A DNA stretch of 64,000 bases, taken from NCBI GenBank assembly GCA_942490855.1, contig CALNYS010000004.1, positions 806,001 to 870,000 on the forward strand, read 5' to 3'. Shown here piece by piece: positions 46,623 to 55,924 of the stretch. Both the position numbers and the translations under genes were made by a program. The notes below the pieces were generated by a model. The model saw only the letters and a program-made list of their open reading frames with translations. It had not been told where the DNA came from and made no database searches. How positions within the stretch are numbered: position 1 is the stretch's first letter; each line of letters opens with the position of its first letter. Source of the DNA: CALNYS01 sp942490855 (GTDB taxonomy: Bacteria; Planctomycetota; Phycisphaerae; Phycisphaerales; UBA1924).

Positions 46623-47825
46623 ATGAACCGCCGAACGCTTACATTGATCGCCCTTGCTGTTCTGGCCCTCGTGTCGTGCGTGAGCACGGTTGGGGCGCAG
46701 ATGGTCGCTGAGGACCCGCACCCCGTTCGCGTGACGCGCGATCAGGCGGAGGTGCGCTGCGGCTGGGGGTCCGAGACGTGGTACTCCGTCGGTCGGGCGC
46801 CGGCCGGCACGCTGCTGACGGTGGACGGTCGTGAGGGCGACTGGCTCCGGGTGCGCTACCCCGACGGCCTCGGCTTCGGTGTGCTGTTCCGCGCCAGTGA
46901 GGTGGAGATCGACGAGTCCGCGGGGACGGCGACGCTGACCCGGGCCGCACGACCGATCCACCGGAACCGCCAGAGCCCGGCGTCCGGGAGCTGGATGAAG
47001 CTGACCGGTGAGCCGTTCCCCGCCGGGACCGCGTTTGAGGTCGTGAACACGATCGACGCGGCGGGCGAGGTCGCGTTTGTGCTGGTCGCGGCGCCCGAGC
47101 GCGTGCGCGGCTACGTGCTCGCTGCTGATGTGACCGCGGTCGAGGCGACGGAGACACCCGAGGAACTCCCGGTGGTCACGGACCCGGCGCCGCTGCCGCT
47201 CGATCCTGCGGACGCCGCGGTTGACGAAGCCGCGACCGAAGCCGCTCCGGCCGAGTCGACCGACGACGCGTCGGGTGAGGAGACGCCCGAGACGGCGTCG
47301 GCCGAGGAGCTCTTTGACGCGTACGACGCGGTGGTGCGCGAGCCGATCGACACCGCGGAGCTCGAGCCCCTGCTCGAGGAGTTCCGGGGCGCGATCGCGG
47401 CGCTCGGGGCGGATTCAGAGGACGGGTCGCGCCTTCGCGCGCGGCTGAGCCTTCTTGAGATTCGGCTCGATCTCCAGCGCGATCTGCGTGCCGTGACGAA
47501 CGCCGCCGACCGCGCGTCGCGCGAGCGTGAGACGATCGACCGCCTGGTGGGCGACTGGCGCTCGCGTCCGTCGTACACGGTGGTCGGGCGGCTGATGGCG
47601 AGCGCGCTGTACGACGGGCGTCGCCTGCCGCTGATGTACCGCCTCCAGAGCCTCGACGGCGTCGGCGGGCGGACCATCGCGTACATCCTCCCCAGCGATG
47701 AGCTGGACCTCGACGCCAAGCTTGGCGGCGTGGTGGGGGTGGTCGGCGAGGCGCGCCGCGACCGGACCATCCGCGTGCGGATGATCGAGCCGGTGCGTGT
47801 GGACGTCCTCGAACCCGGCAACTGA
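46623..47825 (+). CDS. Secreted protein with SH3-like domain
   Basis: 400 residues from ATG 46623, strongly supported by AGGAGG. Signal peptide MNRRTLTLIALAVLALVSCV with a possible cleavage after GAQ. Residues ~30-90 read like a bacterial SH3 domain (VTRDQAEVRCGWGSETWYSV, then WLRVRYPDGLGFGVLFRASE), with a second SH3-like unit after it. An acidic A/E/D/P-rich linker (about 180-235) and a helical then beta C-terminus follow. SH3-like domains often bind peptidoglycan or peptides; a specific role is not evident. Confidence 0.8.
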   Translation: MNRRTLTLIALAVLALVSCVSTVGAQMVAEDPHPVRVTRDQAEVRCGWGSETWYSVGRAPAGTLLTVDGREGDWLRVRYPDGLGFGVLFRASEVEIDESAGTATLTRAARPIHRNRQSPASGSWMKLTGEPFPAGTAFEVVNTIDAAGEVAFVLVAAPERVRGYVLAADVTAVEATETPEELPVVTDPAPLPLDPADAAVDEAATEAAPAESTDDASGEETPETASAEELFDAYDAVVREPIDTAELEPLLEEFRGAIAALGADSEDGSRLRARLSLLEIRLDLQRDLRAVTNAADRASRERETIDRLVGDWRSRPSYTVVGRLMASALYDGRRLPLMYRLQSLDGVGGRTIAYILPSDELDLDAKLGGVVGVVGEARRDRTIRVRMIEPVRVDVLEPGN

Positions 47826-47857
47826 AACCAGCCGCTGGGCTTCACGCATAGAGACGC

Positions 47858-48662
47858 ATGGCGCCGTCGCAACAATCGATCGTGCTCGGGACGAGGCGGC
47901 GATGCTGGGACGTCGGGGACGTCCGCCTCCACGAGGTGGAGTACCCCGCGGGCGCCTCGCTGAGCGTCCACCGCCACGAGAGCGCGAACGTCACGTTCGT
48001 CCTGCGCGGGCGCATCGAAGAAACAACCGACCGCGGACGCGTCGAGATGTCGGCGTGCTCGGTGCTGGTCAAGCCGGCGGGGACGGCGCACGCGAACCGC
48101 GTCGGGCCCGAGGGCGCGCTGACGCTCGTGACCGAGTTCGCGTCTGGTGGGCGCGGGGCGGCTCGCGAGCAGCGCCCACGTGCTCGGACGCTACGGGTTG
48201 CACGCGGATGTTGAAATAGCCTCGGCGGGGCTCCGGCTGCGCCGGTCGTTGTGCGCGCAGCGCGGCGCGATGGGTTCTGTCGCGGGGCTGCTGGGGTCGA
48301 TCAGCGCGCGGCTGGCTGATGAGTCGAGCGCTGGCGGCGCCGGCGAGGATTGGCTGGGACGGGTGTGGCGCGAGATCGATGAGGGGCGGTGGGACCGGTG
48401 CTCGTGCGGCGCGATCGCCAGGGCGTTCGGCGTGCACCCGGCGTCGCTCTCGCGCGCGTTCCGGCGGCGCTACCACGTCTCGCTCGCGGCGCACCTGCGC
48501 CGCAGGCGGGTGATGGGGTCCGTCGCGTACGTGTGCGAGCGGGGGGGCTCGCTGGCGTCGGCCGCGGCGCGGGGCGGGTTCGCGGACCAGAGCCATCTCA
48601 CGCGGGTGTTTCGCGAGGAGCTGGGCGTGACGCCGGGGCGGTACCGGGAGCTCTGCCGGTAG
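47858..48662 (+). pseudogene. AraC-family regulator split by a frameshift
   Basis: Two overlapping frames together encode one AraC protein. Frame 1 (47858-48214) gives an N-terminal cupin-like sensor domain: WDVGDVRLHEVEYPAG, LSVHRHESANVTFVLRGRIE and ALTLVTEFASG. Homology-like sequence then continues in another frame (48147-48662): RLASSAHVLGRYGLH, a linker and a double helix-turn-helix with CGAIARAFGVHPASLSRAFR and GGFADQSHLTRVFREELG. The switch occurs near the G-rich stretch 48143-48160 and needs a one-base change. Either a real frameshift mutation, a sequencing error or, less likely, programmed frameshifting. Target unknown; the next gene is a serine hydrolase. Confidence 0.8.
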
Positions 48663-48782
48663 CGGGCGACGCGACGCGCGGGCGGGCTAAATCTGTTCTA
48701 GACCCTCGGGCGGCCGCGCGTCACCGTGATCGTCCCGTCGTGTGGTGGCGGGAGGATGCGGTGCGAAGAAGGAGCTGAGGCG

Positions 48783-50306
48783 ATGAACTGTCGAGCATGT
48801 GTAGCGGTGGTGTGTGCGCTCGTGAGCGTTTCGGTGAGTGTCGCGGCGCCGGCGCGACTGAGCGAGATCGCGGGGTACGACGCGCTCGTGGAGCGCTGGA
48901 CCGGGCTCGCGGAGACGATGGGCATCGAGGGCTACGCGATCGCGCTGGTGCGCGACGGGGAGCTGCTGGGCGCCGAGGGCTTCGGGACGCGGGACAGCGA
49001 GCGCGGCGAGCCGGTGGACGCGGAGACGATGTTCTACATCGCGTCGTGCACGAAGACCTACGTCGCCGCGGCGATCGTGACGCTCGCGGACGAGGGCGCG
49101 ATCGACCTCGACGCGCCCGTGCGCCGCTACCTCCCCGAGTTCACGCTCGCGGATCCAGGAGCGGCTGAAAAAATAACGGTCCGCGATCTCCTCGGGCACG
49201 CGCAGGGGATCAACTGTTCCAACGCGGTGTTCCTCGACGCGTACACCGGCGCGATCAACGATGCGCGGTACTTCCACTGGCTTGCACGCGAAGCGCCCGC
49301 GGGCGCGATCCGGTACACGAACGTGCACTACACGCTCCTCGGGCGCGTGATCGAGCGGGTGACCGGCGAGAGTTGGCGCGACTATCTCGACACGCGCCTG
49401 TTCACCCCCGCCGGCATGGAGCGCACGACGGGGTACGCGAGCGAGATGTACAGCGATCCGAACGCCGCGTTCCCGCACGTGTGGCGCGAGACGGGCGCCG
49501 AGCGGGCGGACGTGGTGAAGACGGACGCCGTCATGCACGCGGCGGGCGGGCTGGGCACGTCCGCGCTCGACGGTGCGCGCTGGATCATGCTCCACATGCA
49601 CGAGGGTGAACTCGACGGTGCGCGCGTGTACTCGCGCGGGGCGGCGCGCGAGATGTTGCGGGAGCAGTCACGCTTCGAGACGACCAACGGGAGCGTGCGG
49701 GCGATAGACGGGTTTGCGAGCGGGTGGCAGATGGGCACGTGGCGTGGCGGGCCGCGGTACTACCAGCACGGCGGCGGCTACATCGGGACCGCGGCGCACC
49801 TGTCGTTCATCCCGGACGAGGGCCTTGGCGTGGTGGTGCTGGCGAACATGAGCCCCGAGGGCAGCGCCTTCGCGGATGTGGTCTCCATCGATTTCTACGA
49901 TCGCGAGCTGGAAACAGAAGACCCGTACGACTTTCTCCCGCCGTACGCCAAGCGGGTAAACGAGCTTCACGCCCGCGCCGCGGACGACTTGCTTCCTCGC
50001 CTGACCTCGGCGCATCTCTCACGGGCGGCGCATCGGTACACCGGCTCGTACTACAACGAGTGGCTCGGGCGGGTTGACGTGACGTTCGCTCGGGGCGAGC
50101 TGGTCGTGACGATGGGGAACATGACGTTCTCCACGCACGCGGCCGAGGACGGCGCCGTCGACGCGTTCCGCATCGTGGCGTCGGGCGACGCGACGGACTG
50201 CCGGTTTGTTGTCAGCCCCGAGGGCGAGGTCATGGCGATCGAGATGATCGACGAGGAGACGGGCGCGGACCGGTTCGAGCGGACGCCCGACACGCGTGAG
50301 CGCTGA
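48783..50306 (+). CDS. Secreted serine hydrolase of the class C beta-lactamase family
   Basis: 507 residues from MNCRACVAVVCALVSVSVSV (start chosen by GAAGGAG upstream). The serine-beta-lactamase fold motifs are S88-CTK (SxxK), Y-T-N in IRYTNVHYTLLG and HGGGYIG near the end of the catalytic domain (HxG in place of KTG). A C-terminal lipocalin-like domain (HRYTGSYYNEWLGRVDVTF) follows, as in many EstB/DD-peptidase-like hydrolases. Substrate unknown; beta-lactam resistance should not be assumed. The upstream broken AraC gene may have been its regulator. Confidence 0.88.
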   Translation: MNCRACVAVVCALVSVSVSVAAPARLSEIAGYDALVERWTGLAETMGIEGYAIALVRDGELLGAEGFGTRDSERGEPVDAETMFYIASCTKTYVAAAIVTLADEGAIDLDAPVRRYLPEFTLADPGAAEKITVRDLLGHAQGINCSNAVFLDAYTGAINDARYFHWLAREAPAGAIRYTNVHYTLLGRVIERVTGESWRDYLDTRLFTPAGMERTTGYASEMYSDPNAAFPHVWRETGAERADVVKTDAVMHAAGGLGTSALDGARWIMLHMHEGELDGARVYSRGAAREMLREQSRFETTNGSVRAIDGFASGWQMGTWRGGPRYYQHGGGYIGTAAHLSFIPDEGLGVVVLANMSPEGSAFADVVSIDFYDRELETEDPYDFLPPYAKRVNELHARAADDLLPRLTSAHLSRAAHRYTGSYYNEWLGRVDVTFARGELVVTMGNMTFSTHAAEDGAVDAFRIVASGDATDCRFVVSPEGEVMAIEMIDEETGADRFERTPDTRER

Positions 50307-50321
50307 CGCGTGGCGTCGGAA

Positions 50322-50394
50322 TGGAGCGGAAGGGGATCGAACCCTCAACCCCTGGCTTGCAAAGCCAGTGCTCTCCCAATTGAGCTACCGCCCC
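50322..50394 (-). tRNA. tRNA-Ala (anticodon UGC)
   Basis: 73 bases. GGGGCGG pairs with CCGCTCC (one G-U), D arm AGCTCAATTGGGAGAGC, anticodon stem CTGGC/GCCAG with loop TTTGCAA, T arm GAGGG-TTCGATC-CCCTT type. The discriminator is A and CCA is not encoded. Confidence 0.96.
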
Positions 50395-50435
50395 GCGTTG
50401 GGCGTGGATACTACCGCGCGGGAGGCCAGCGCATG

Positions 50436-50472
50436 AAAAATCCCCCGTCCTCGAAGGCAGCGAGGGCGGGGG
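50436..50472 (-). terminator. Intrinsic terminator of the propeller/dockerin gene
   Basis: On the minus strand 50461-50472 and 50442-50453 form a 12-bp stem with one mismatch around a 7-base loop, followed by ATTTTT. It lies 34 bp after the stop of the gene at 50506-51804. Confidence 0.85.
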
Positions 50473-50505
50473 ACGCGATGCTGAAGACGGAAGTGTGGGG
50501 ACGGG

Positions 50506-51804
50506 TTAGAGCGGGCAGTCGCCCCACGCCGCGAGCATGATCGCGAGGTCCGCCGAATCGGTGGAGCCCGAGCCGTCGAAGTCGGCGCCGGGGCCGCCCC
50601 ACGCGGCGAGGAGGATGGCGAGGTCGGTGGAGTCCACGGCGCCCGAGCCGTCGAGGTCGGCGGGGCAGGCGGAGGCCGCGCAGCCGCGCCACTGGGCGGC
50701 GCCCATGCAGGCGATGCCGTTGGCGAAGTCGAAGGACCCGCCGACGTAGAGGGACTCACCCGCGCCGTCGTTCCAGACGCCGAGCCCGAAGGCGTTGCCG
50801 GCGTCGAGCCCGCCGCCGACGGCTTCCCACGACGTCCCGTTGAAGCGGGCGATCTTGCTCATGGGCGTGCCGTCGAGGTCGGCGGTGAAGGTCCCGACGA
50901 CGTAGAGGGCCTCGCCCGACCCGTCGTCGTAGGCGATCGCGTCGTAGAGGTTGCCGGAGAAGCCCGCGCCGACGGCGGACCAGTTGAATCCGTCCCACTT
51001 CGCGACGCCGCGGGCGGGGACGCCGCCGGCGGTGGTGAAGTTGCCGGTGACGTAGAGGTCGCCGTTGTAGACGCCCATGCCGAGCACCTGCGTGCCGGTG
51101 ATGCCGCCGCCGACGTCGCTCCATGTGGAGCCGTCCCACTTGGCGATCTGGCTGACGGCGTTGCCGCCGGCGCTGTCGAAGCGCCCGGCGACGTAGAGGT
51201 CGCCGTTGTAGACGGTCATGCACAGCGCGTTGGCGAGGCCGGGCTGACCGCCCAGGCCGCCGCCGACGGCCGTCCATTCCGTGCCGTCCCAGGCGGCGAC
51301 GTAGTTGGTGTCAGCGACGCCGCCGAACTCGAGGTAGTTGCCACCGACGATGAGCTTGCCGTCGTAGACAGCCATCGACCAGACGGAGGGGACCGTCGAG
51401 GTGATGCCGCCGCCGACGCTGGACCAGCCGGAGCCGTCCCAGGAGGCGATGGTGGAGGTGCCGGCGATGCCGCCGACCGAACCGAACGCGCCGCCGACGT
51501 AGAGGCGCCCGTCGTAGGGCAGCACGGTGTTGGCGAAGCTGGCGAAGACGCTGGCGTCGAGCGCGGTCCACATCGAGCCGTCCCAGCGCGCGACGTTGGA
51601 GGCGGGGTTGCCGTCGGCCGAGGTGAAGGAGCCGGCGGCGTAGAGCGCTTCGCCGTTCCCGTCGTCCCAGGCGGCGAAGGCGCCGGCGTACCCGGCGAGG
51701 CCGGGCGTGCCGATGGGGTATTGCCAGGCGGGGGTGCAGTCACCGGCGAACGCGACGGCGGGCGCCGCGAGGGCGGCGATGAACGAAAGAGTGCAGCGGT
51801 GCAT
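50506..51804 (-). CDS. Secreted repeat (propeller-like) protein with dockerin-like C-terminus
   Basis: 432 residues. Signal peptide MHRCTLSFIAALAAPAVAFA. Seven or so ~50-residue repeats follow, each with a pattern like LYVGGAFGSVGGIAGTSTIA and WDGSGWSSVGGGI, characteristic of galactose-oxidase/Kelch-like beta-propellers seen in planctomycete exoproteins. After the only cysteine-rich spot (WRGCAASACP), two dockerin-like EF-hand repeats close the protein (DLDGSGAVDSTDLAILLAAW and DFDGSGSTDSADLAIMLAAW). Likely cell-surface or secreted; ligand unknown. It has its own terminator. Confidence 0.85.
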   Translation of the reverse strand: MHRCTLSFIAALAAPAVAFAGDCTPAWQYPIGTPGLAGYAGAFAAWDDGNGEALYAAGSFTSADGNPASNVARWDGSMWTALDASVFASFANTVLPYDGRLYVGGAFGSVGGIAGTSTIASWDGSGWSSVGGGITSTVPSVWSMAVYDGKLIVGGNYLEFGGVADTNYVAAWDGTEWTAVGGGLGGQPGLANALCMTVYNGDLYVAGRFDSAGGNAVSQIAKWDGSTWSDVGGGITGTQVLGMGVYNGDLYVTGNFTTAGGVPARGVAKWDGFNWSAVGAGFSGNLYDAIAYDDGSGEALYVVGTFTADLDGTPMSKIARFNGTSWEAVGGGLDAGNAFGLGVWNDGAGESLYVGGSFDFANGIACMGAAQWRGCAASACPADLDGSGAVDSTDLAILLAAWGGPGADFDGSGSTDSADLAIMLAAWGDCPL

Positions 51805-51952
51805 TCGGGGGATCTCCCAGTTTGGACGCGCCCCGGAGGCGTCTACAGCAGGACGAGAAGGGCGCGTGCGACTGGAGTTCGACTATTACGACCTGGGGCC
51901 CGGCGTTCAAGGATAAAATCACACGAACGGGGGACATGCGCGCTGCTACAAC

Positions 51953-52510
51953 ATGCGCATGAAAGTCATATCTCTCGGCGTAGGCGCATGGGTCCTTGGT
52001 CTTCTCGTGGTGACGATGACGAGCGCGGGGTGCGCCAGCGCGCCGCGCGCGGGCGAGGGCGCGACGACGGTCGTGGTCGCGCGTCACGCCGAGAAAGTGG
52101 CCGACGGGAGCCGCGATCCCGATCTGACCGAGGCGGGGTATGCGCGTGCCGACGAGCTCGCGCGCTTGTGCGCCGACCGCGGCGTGAGCGCGGTGTACTC
52201 GACGGCGTACACGCGGACGATCGAGACCGCCGCCCCGACCGCGCAGCGCGTCGGCGCGCGGGTGGACACGTCGTTTGGTCCGCGCGGTGAGCGCGAGATG
52301 GCGGAGGCGATCCTGCGCGAGCGCGCCGGAGAGACAGTGCTTGTGGTTGGGCACAGCAACACGGTGGGGCGCGTGGTCGCCGCCCTGGGCGGTGATGAGG
52401 AGATCGGCGATCTCCCCGAGCACGTGTACGACCAGCTGTTCATCGTGACGATCGCGCCCGACGGGGGTGTCACAACGGAGCGCCGGCGCTACGGGGCGCC
52501 GACGCCCTGA
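51953..52510 (+). CDS. Histidine-phosphatase-superfamily lipoprotein
   Basis: 185 residues (a second ATG at 51959 is equally possible). Lipoprotein signal with lipobox TSAGC. Catalytic RHG-type motif VVVARHAEKVADGS, the arginine-containing VYSTAYTRTIETAAP and the second catalytic His in VLVVGHSNTVGR mark the phosphoglycerate-mutase-like superfamily (SixA/PhoE-like). It probably dephosphorylates small substrates or proteins in the periplasm. It converges on the pseudopilin gene with 4 bp between. Confidence 0.88.
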   Translation: MRMKVISLGVGAWVLGLLVVTMTSAGCASAPRAGEGATTVVVARHAEKVADGSRDPDLTEAGYARADELARLCADRGVSAVYSTAYTRTIETAAPTAQRVGARVDTSFGPRGEREMAEAILRERAGETVLVVGHSNTVGRVVAALGGDEEIGDLPEHVYDQLFIVTIAPDGGVTTERRRYGAPTP

Positions 52511-52514
52511 CGGC

Positions 52515-53168
52515 TTACTGGTCCTGCCGGGGCGACGCGGACGCGACGAGGCGGATGCGCTGCACCGCGGCGGCGGCGCCGTAGAGGTCGATGTTTTCGT
52601 TGACGTCGTTCTCGTCGATGTCCCCGTCGTCGTCGGAGTCCACGCCCTGCTCGATGGTGTCGTTGGGGATCATGGACAGATCAACGGTGCACAGGAGCAG
52701 GCGGGGGCCGACGTCGTAGCGCATGCGGAACTGCGCGGCTTCGACGGAGTCGAGCATGAGCTGCTCGCGGTCGGCGGCCGCGCCGGTGGGGTCGATGAGC
52801 ACGAGCCAGAGCTCCCCGATGGGGGCGCCGGCGTCTTGGCGGAACTCGATGCGCATGACCTGGGACGGGTCGCCGTTGTCGTCGCGCTGAGAGACGAACT
52901 CGATGAAGTCGGCTTCGACTTCGGGGTCCACGAGCACGTCCGCGGGGAAGGGGCCGAAGTCGGTCCCGGTGCGGATGAGCGCGAGGATGCGGTGCATCAT
53001 GATCCGGGACACGACGTGGCTGGACGCCGAGTCGGTGATCTTCTGGTAGTTCATGAACGACACGTTGAGGGCCTCGAGCGTCGCCGCGAGCGCCATGCTC
53101 GAGATCGCGAGCGCGAGCAGCATGTCGATCAGGCTGAAGCCGCGTCTGCGGCGTCGAGAAGCGTTCAT
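52515..53168 (-). CDS. Pseudopilin (PilW/GspJ-like)
   Basis: 217 residues. Prepilin leader RRRRRGFSLIDMLLALAISS: cleavage after Gly and N-methylation of Phe is expected, but residue +5 is Asp, where most prepilins have Glu. A transmembrane/assembly helix is followed by a beta-rich globular part ending in an Asp-rich, EF-hand-like stretch (DSDDDGDIDENDVNENIDLY). Last gene of the pilus-like operon, 1 bp after the large PilX-like gene. Confidence 0.85.
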   Translation of the reverse strand: MNASRRRRRGFSLIDMLLALAISSMALAATLEALNVSFMNYQKITDSASSHVVSRIMMHRILALIRTGTDFGPFPADVLVDPEVEADFIEFVSQRDDNGDPSQVMRIEFRQDAGAPIGELWLVLIDPTGAAADREQLMLDSVEAAQFRMRYDVGPRLLLCTVDLSMIPNDTIEQGVDSDDDGDIDENDVNENIDLYGAAAAVQRIRLVASASPRQDQ

Positions 53169-53169
53169 G

Positions 53170-55872
53170 TCAGTTCTCCCCCTCGTCGTCGTTGCCCGCG
53201 AGGTGGATGATGCGCCCCTCGGAGTAGGAGTCCGGGATCGCCAGCGTCTGCATGGGCGCCAGGAGACCGTCGGGCATGATGAGGTTGGGGTTCCAGTTGA
53301 CGATGATGCGCCCGAACCCGTTGAACGGGACGGGGGTCCCGCCGGATCCGGCGTCTTCGGTGTCGGCGATGCCGTCGCCGTTGATATCGAAGCCGACGAT
53401 CTGCTGCCCCTCGTACTCCCAGATGCGCATGCCCTCTTCGTCGCCGTCGTCGGCGGAGAAGTAGCCCAGCGTCATGTTGAAGTGCGCGGGGTTGCCCACG
53501 CTCTCGCCGAAGTGCTGGAGCGCGGGGTTGGACGGGTCGGGGTCGAAGTCGGTCATGAGGGCGCCGTCGATCACCGCGTTGCCGCGGATGTCGAGCACGC
53601 CGGCGATGATGAGCCCGGAGAGGTTGACGTCCTGATCGGGCGACGCGTTGTTGGTCCCGATGTCAACGGAGTACGACGGCAGGAGCATGGAGCTCTTGGC
53701 GATCTCCGCCACGTCGTCCTCGTCGGGGTTGAGAGAGTTGTCGTCCGGGTCGTCGGGGTGCTCCTGGTGGAAGCGCGTCGCCCCGGTGAACTGGATCTTG
53801 TTGCGCACGTGCGTGAAGACCGCCGGCTTGTCCGAGACGATCGTCCCGACGAACAGGCAGTCGTGGAAGCGGAGGTTGTTCGACAACGGCTTGGTGTTGA
53901 CGTAGGGGACGCCCGACACCGTCAGGCGCGGCACGTCGAAGTCCTCGGTCGGGGCCTCGTTGACGCCGGCGACGAGGTAGTCGTTGTCGAGCACGAAGTC
54001 CGGGGCCGGCAGCGGCGGCGGGTACTTGAGCGAGAGGTCGCTCTCCTGCACGCCGTAGAACTGCCACGAGACGTGCGAGTTGTTCTGGAACGTCGCGACG
54101 CGGGTGACGCCGGCGAACGTGCAGTCGATGAAGAGCGCGTTGAGCCCCATGGGGATCGTCACGTTCTTGAAGCTCAGCCCGCGGAACACGGGGCGCTCGT
54201 AGTAGTCGGCCGGGGCGATGGCGCCGAAGGGCACGCCCTCGACGATGGTCTCGAGCGAGGGGTTGACGTTCTGCCCGACGACGACGCCGTCGGTGTTCAG
54301 GTCGTTCTCGACGGCCCAGGGGATGCCCGCCTGCGTCGTGAAGGCGGCGCCGTCGGCGCGGGCCGCCATCGCGGAGGACGCGGTCGCGAAGGTCGCGGGG
54401 TCGATGGGCGCCACGTCGTCCTCGTCGGCGCCGAAGTGCAGCGGGACGTCGCCGGGCTCGGAGCGCACCGCGCCCTGATACTCGTGGCGGTAGTCGTTGA
54501 CGGGCGAGCCGTCCACGTTGATCCCGTTGTCGTTCCAGTTGTTCTGCTGCACGCTCACGTACGTCGTGCCGCGGATCTTGGCGAAGCGGTCGCGGTAATC
54601 GACCACGCCGTCGAGGTAGCCGAGGGCGCGGTCGTAGGAATCGACCACCCCGTCGCGGTTGCGGTCGGGGTTCGCGACGTCGATGAGGTAGGCGAGGTCG
54701 TCGTCAACGCCGGAGAAATCGGCGCTGAGCCCCTCGTAGACCGTCCCGACGGTGAGGTCCTCGGAGTAGACGAGGGTGTGATCGCCGTTGGCGTCGAAGT
54801 GCGAGAGGAAGATGTCGAACTCGTCGATGTACCCGTCGCCGGTCTGCTCAAGGAACGCGGTGTCCTGGTCGCCGTCGCCGTCGTAGTCCTCTTGGTTGAG
54901 CGCGGAGAGGCCGCGCTGCTCGAGCGTGTTGGCGATCGCGAGGCGGTTGTCACCGTTCGCGTCGAAGCCGGCGTAGCCGTCGCCGCGGATCGCGGCGTAG
55001 AAGTCGTCGAGCTTGCGGTTCAGCAGCGGGTCGAGCCCGTAGAAATCACTGCGGGACACGATCGGGTGCCCGCCGGCGGCGTCGACCTGGTCGAACATCG
55101 CGGCGAGGGGGCCGTTGACGAGCACGTTCTTGCCGAGCATGACCTTCGTGTTCGAGACGATCGCGTGATCGACCCGCTTGAAGAGTCGGAAGTCCTGCTG
55201 CACGGTGCGCGACACCCAGCGGGTCATCACGGGGTCCCAGGCGTAGCCCGTGACCACGGCGCGGATCGCGCCCGCCGCGGGGTTGGGCACGTACGTCACC
55301 TGCGCGGCCTGCGTGATCGTGCCGGCGTCGTTCGTCTGGATCGAGAAGGGCAGCGTGTCGAGCCAGTCCTCGGGGTTGTCGTCGGGCGCCTCGAGCGCGT
55401 CGAGGGCCTCGTGCGACGTGTCGACGGCGTGGAGGTCCCACAGCACGTCGCGCACGCCGCCGGCGGGGATCGAGTCGTCGGCGAGCAGGACCTGCCCGCT
55501 GCCGGCGGTGAACGAACCGTCCCAGAGCTCCATGGCGTACCCGGGGGTTACTTCGCCCCGGCTGATGCGCACGCTGCGCGCGGCCGCCTGGAGGCGCGTG
55601 CCGGCGACGGCGAGCCCGGTGTCGGCGGCGCCCAGCGCCCGCGTGACAACGATGTGCGTGTGCGCGGTGCGCAGGTTGCCCTGGCTCGAGACGGCCATGG
55701 CGGCGGCGAGGGAGCCGAAGAGGACCATGAACATCATCGCGAGGACGCTGGTGACGCCCCGGCGGCGCGTCGCGCGCGGGCGGCGACGCCTCCCGCTCGG
55801 GAGACCGGCGCGGCCCCGTCTGCGGGTGCTCGTGCGGGCAAGTCGTGCGCGTCGTGTTGCATGAAGCGTCAT
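53170..55872 (-). CDS. Very large PilX/GspK-like pilus-associated surface protein
   Basis: 900 residues from MTLHATRRARLARTS (55872). After an Arg-rich head, RRGVTSVLAMMFMVLFGSLA and AAAMAVSSQGNLRTAHTHIV form the PilX/GspK-type N-terminal helix; there is no classical GFTLIE. The remaining ~800 residues include several Ca-binding-like loops (DANGDNRLAI, DYDGDGDQD, DRNRDGVVDSYDR, DINGDGIADTEDAG) and a probable right-handed beta-helix (VFRGLSFKNVTIPMGLNALF). PilX is normally ~200 residues, so this is a pilus-tip-like minor pilin fused to an adhesin-sized domain. It lies between the PilV-like and GspJ-like genes. Confidence 0.75.
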   Translation of the reverse strand: MTLHATRRARLARTSTRRRGRAGLPSGRRRRPRATRRRGVTSVLAMMFMVLFGSLAAAMAVSSQGNLRTAHTHIVVTRALGAADTGLAVAGTRLQAAARSVRISRGEVTPGYAMELWDGSFTAGSGQVLLADDSIPAGGVRDVLWDLHAVDTSHEALDALEAPDDNPEDWLDTLPFSIQTNDAGTITQAAQVTYVPNPAAGAIRAVVTGYAWDPVMTRWVSRTVQQDFRLFKRVDHAIVSNTKVMLGKNVLVNGPLAAMFDQVDAAGGHPIVSRSDFYGLDPLLNRKLDDFYAAIRGDGYAGFDANGDNRLAIANTLEQRGLSALNQEDYDGDGDQDTAFLEQTGDGYIDEFDIFLSHFDANGDHTLVYSEDLTVGTVYEGLSADFSGVDDDLAYLIDVANPDRNRDGVVDSYDRALGYLDGVVDYRDRFAKIRGTTYVSVQQNNWNDNGINVDGSPVNDYRHEYQGAVRSEPGDVPLHFGADEDDVAPIDPATFATASSAMAARADGAAFTTQAGIPWAVENDLNTDGVVVGQNVNPSLETIVEGVPFGAIAPADYYERPVFRGLSFKNVTIPMGLNALFIDCTFAGVTRVATFQNNSHVSWQFYGVQESDLSLKYPPPLPAPDFVLDNDYLVAGVNEAPTEDFDVPRLTVSGVPYVNTKPLSNNLRFHDCLFVGTIVSDKPAVFTHVRNKIQFTGATRFHQEHPDDPDDNSLNPDEDDVAEIAKSSMLLPSYSVDIGTNNASPDQDVNLSGLIIAGVLDIRGNAVIDGALMTDFDPDPSNPALQHFGESVGNPAHFNMTLGYFSADDGDEEGMRIWEYEGQQIVGFDINGDGIADTEDAGSGGTPVPFNGFGRIIVNWNPNLIMPDGLLAPMQTLAIPDSYSEGRIIHLAGNDDEGEN

Positions 55873-55924
55873 TGGGCATCCTCCCAGTCGGCGCGCGACG
55901 GTGATCGCGCGCACAGCGTCCCCG

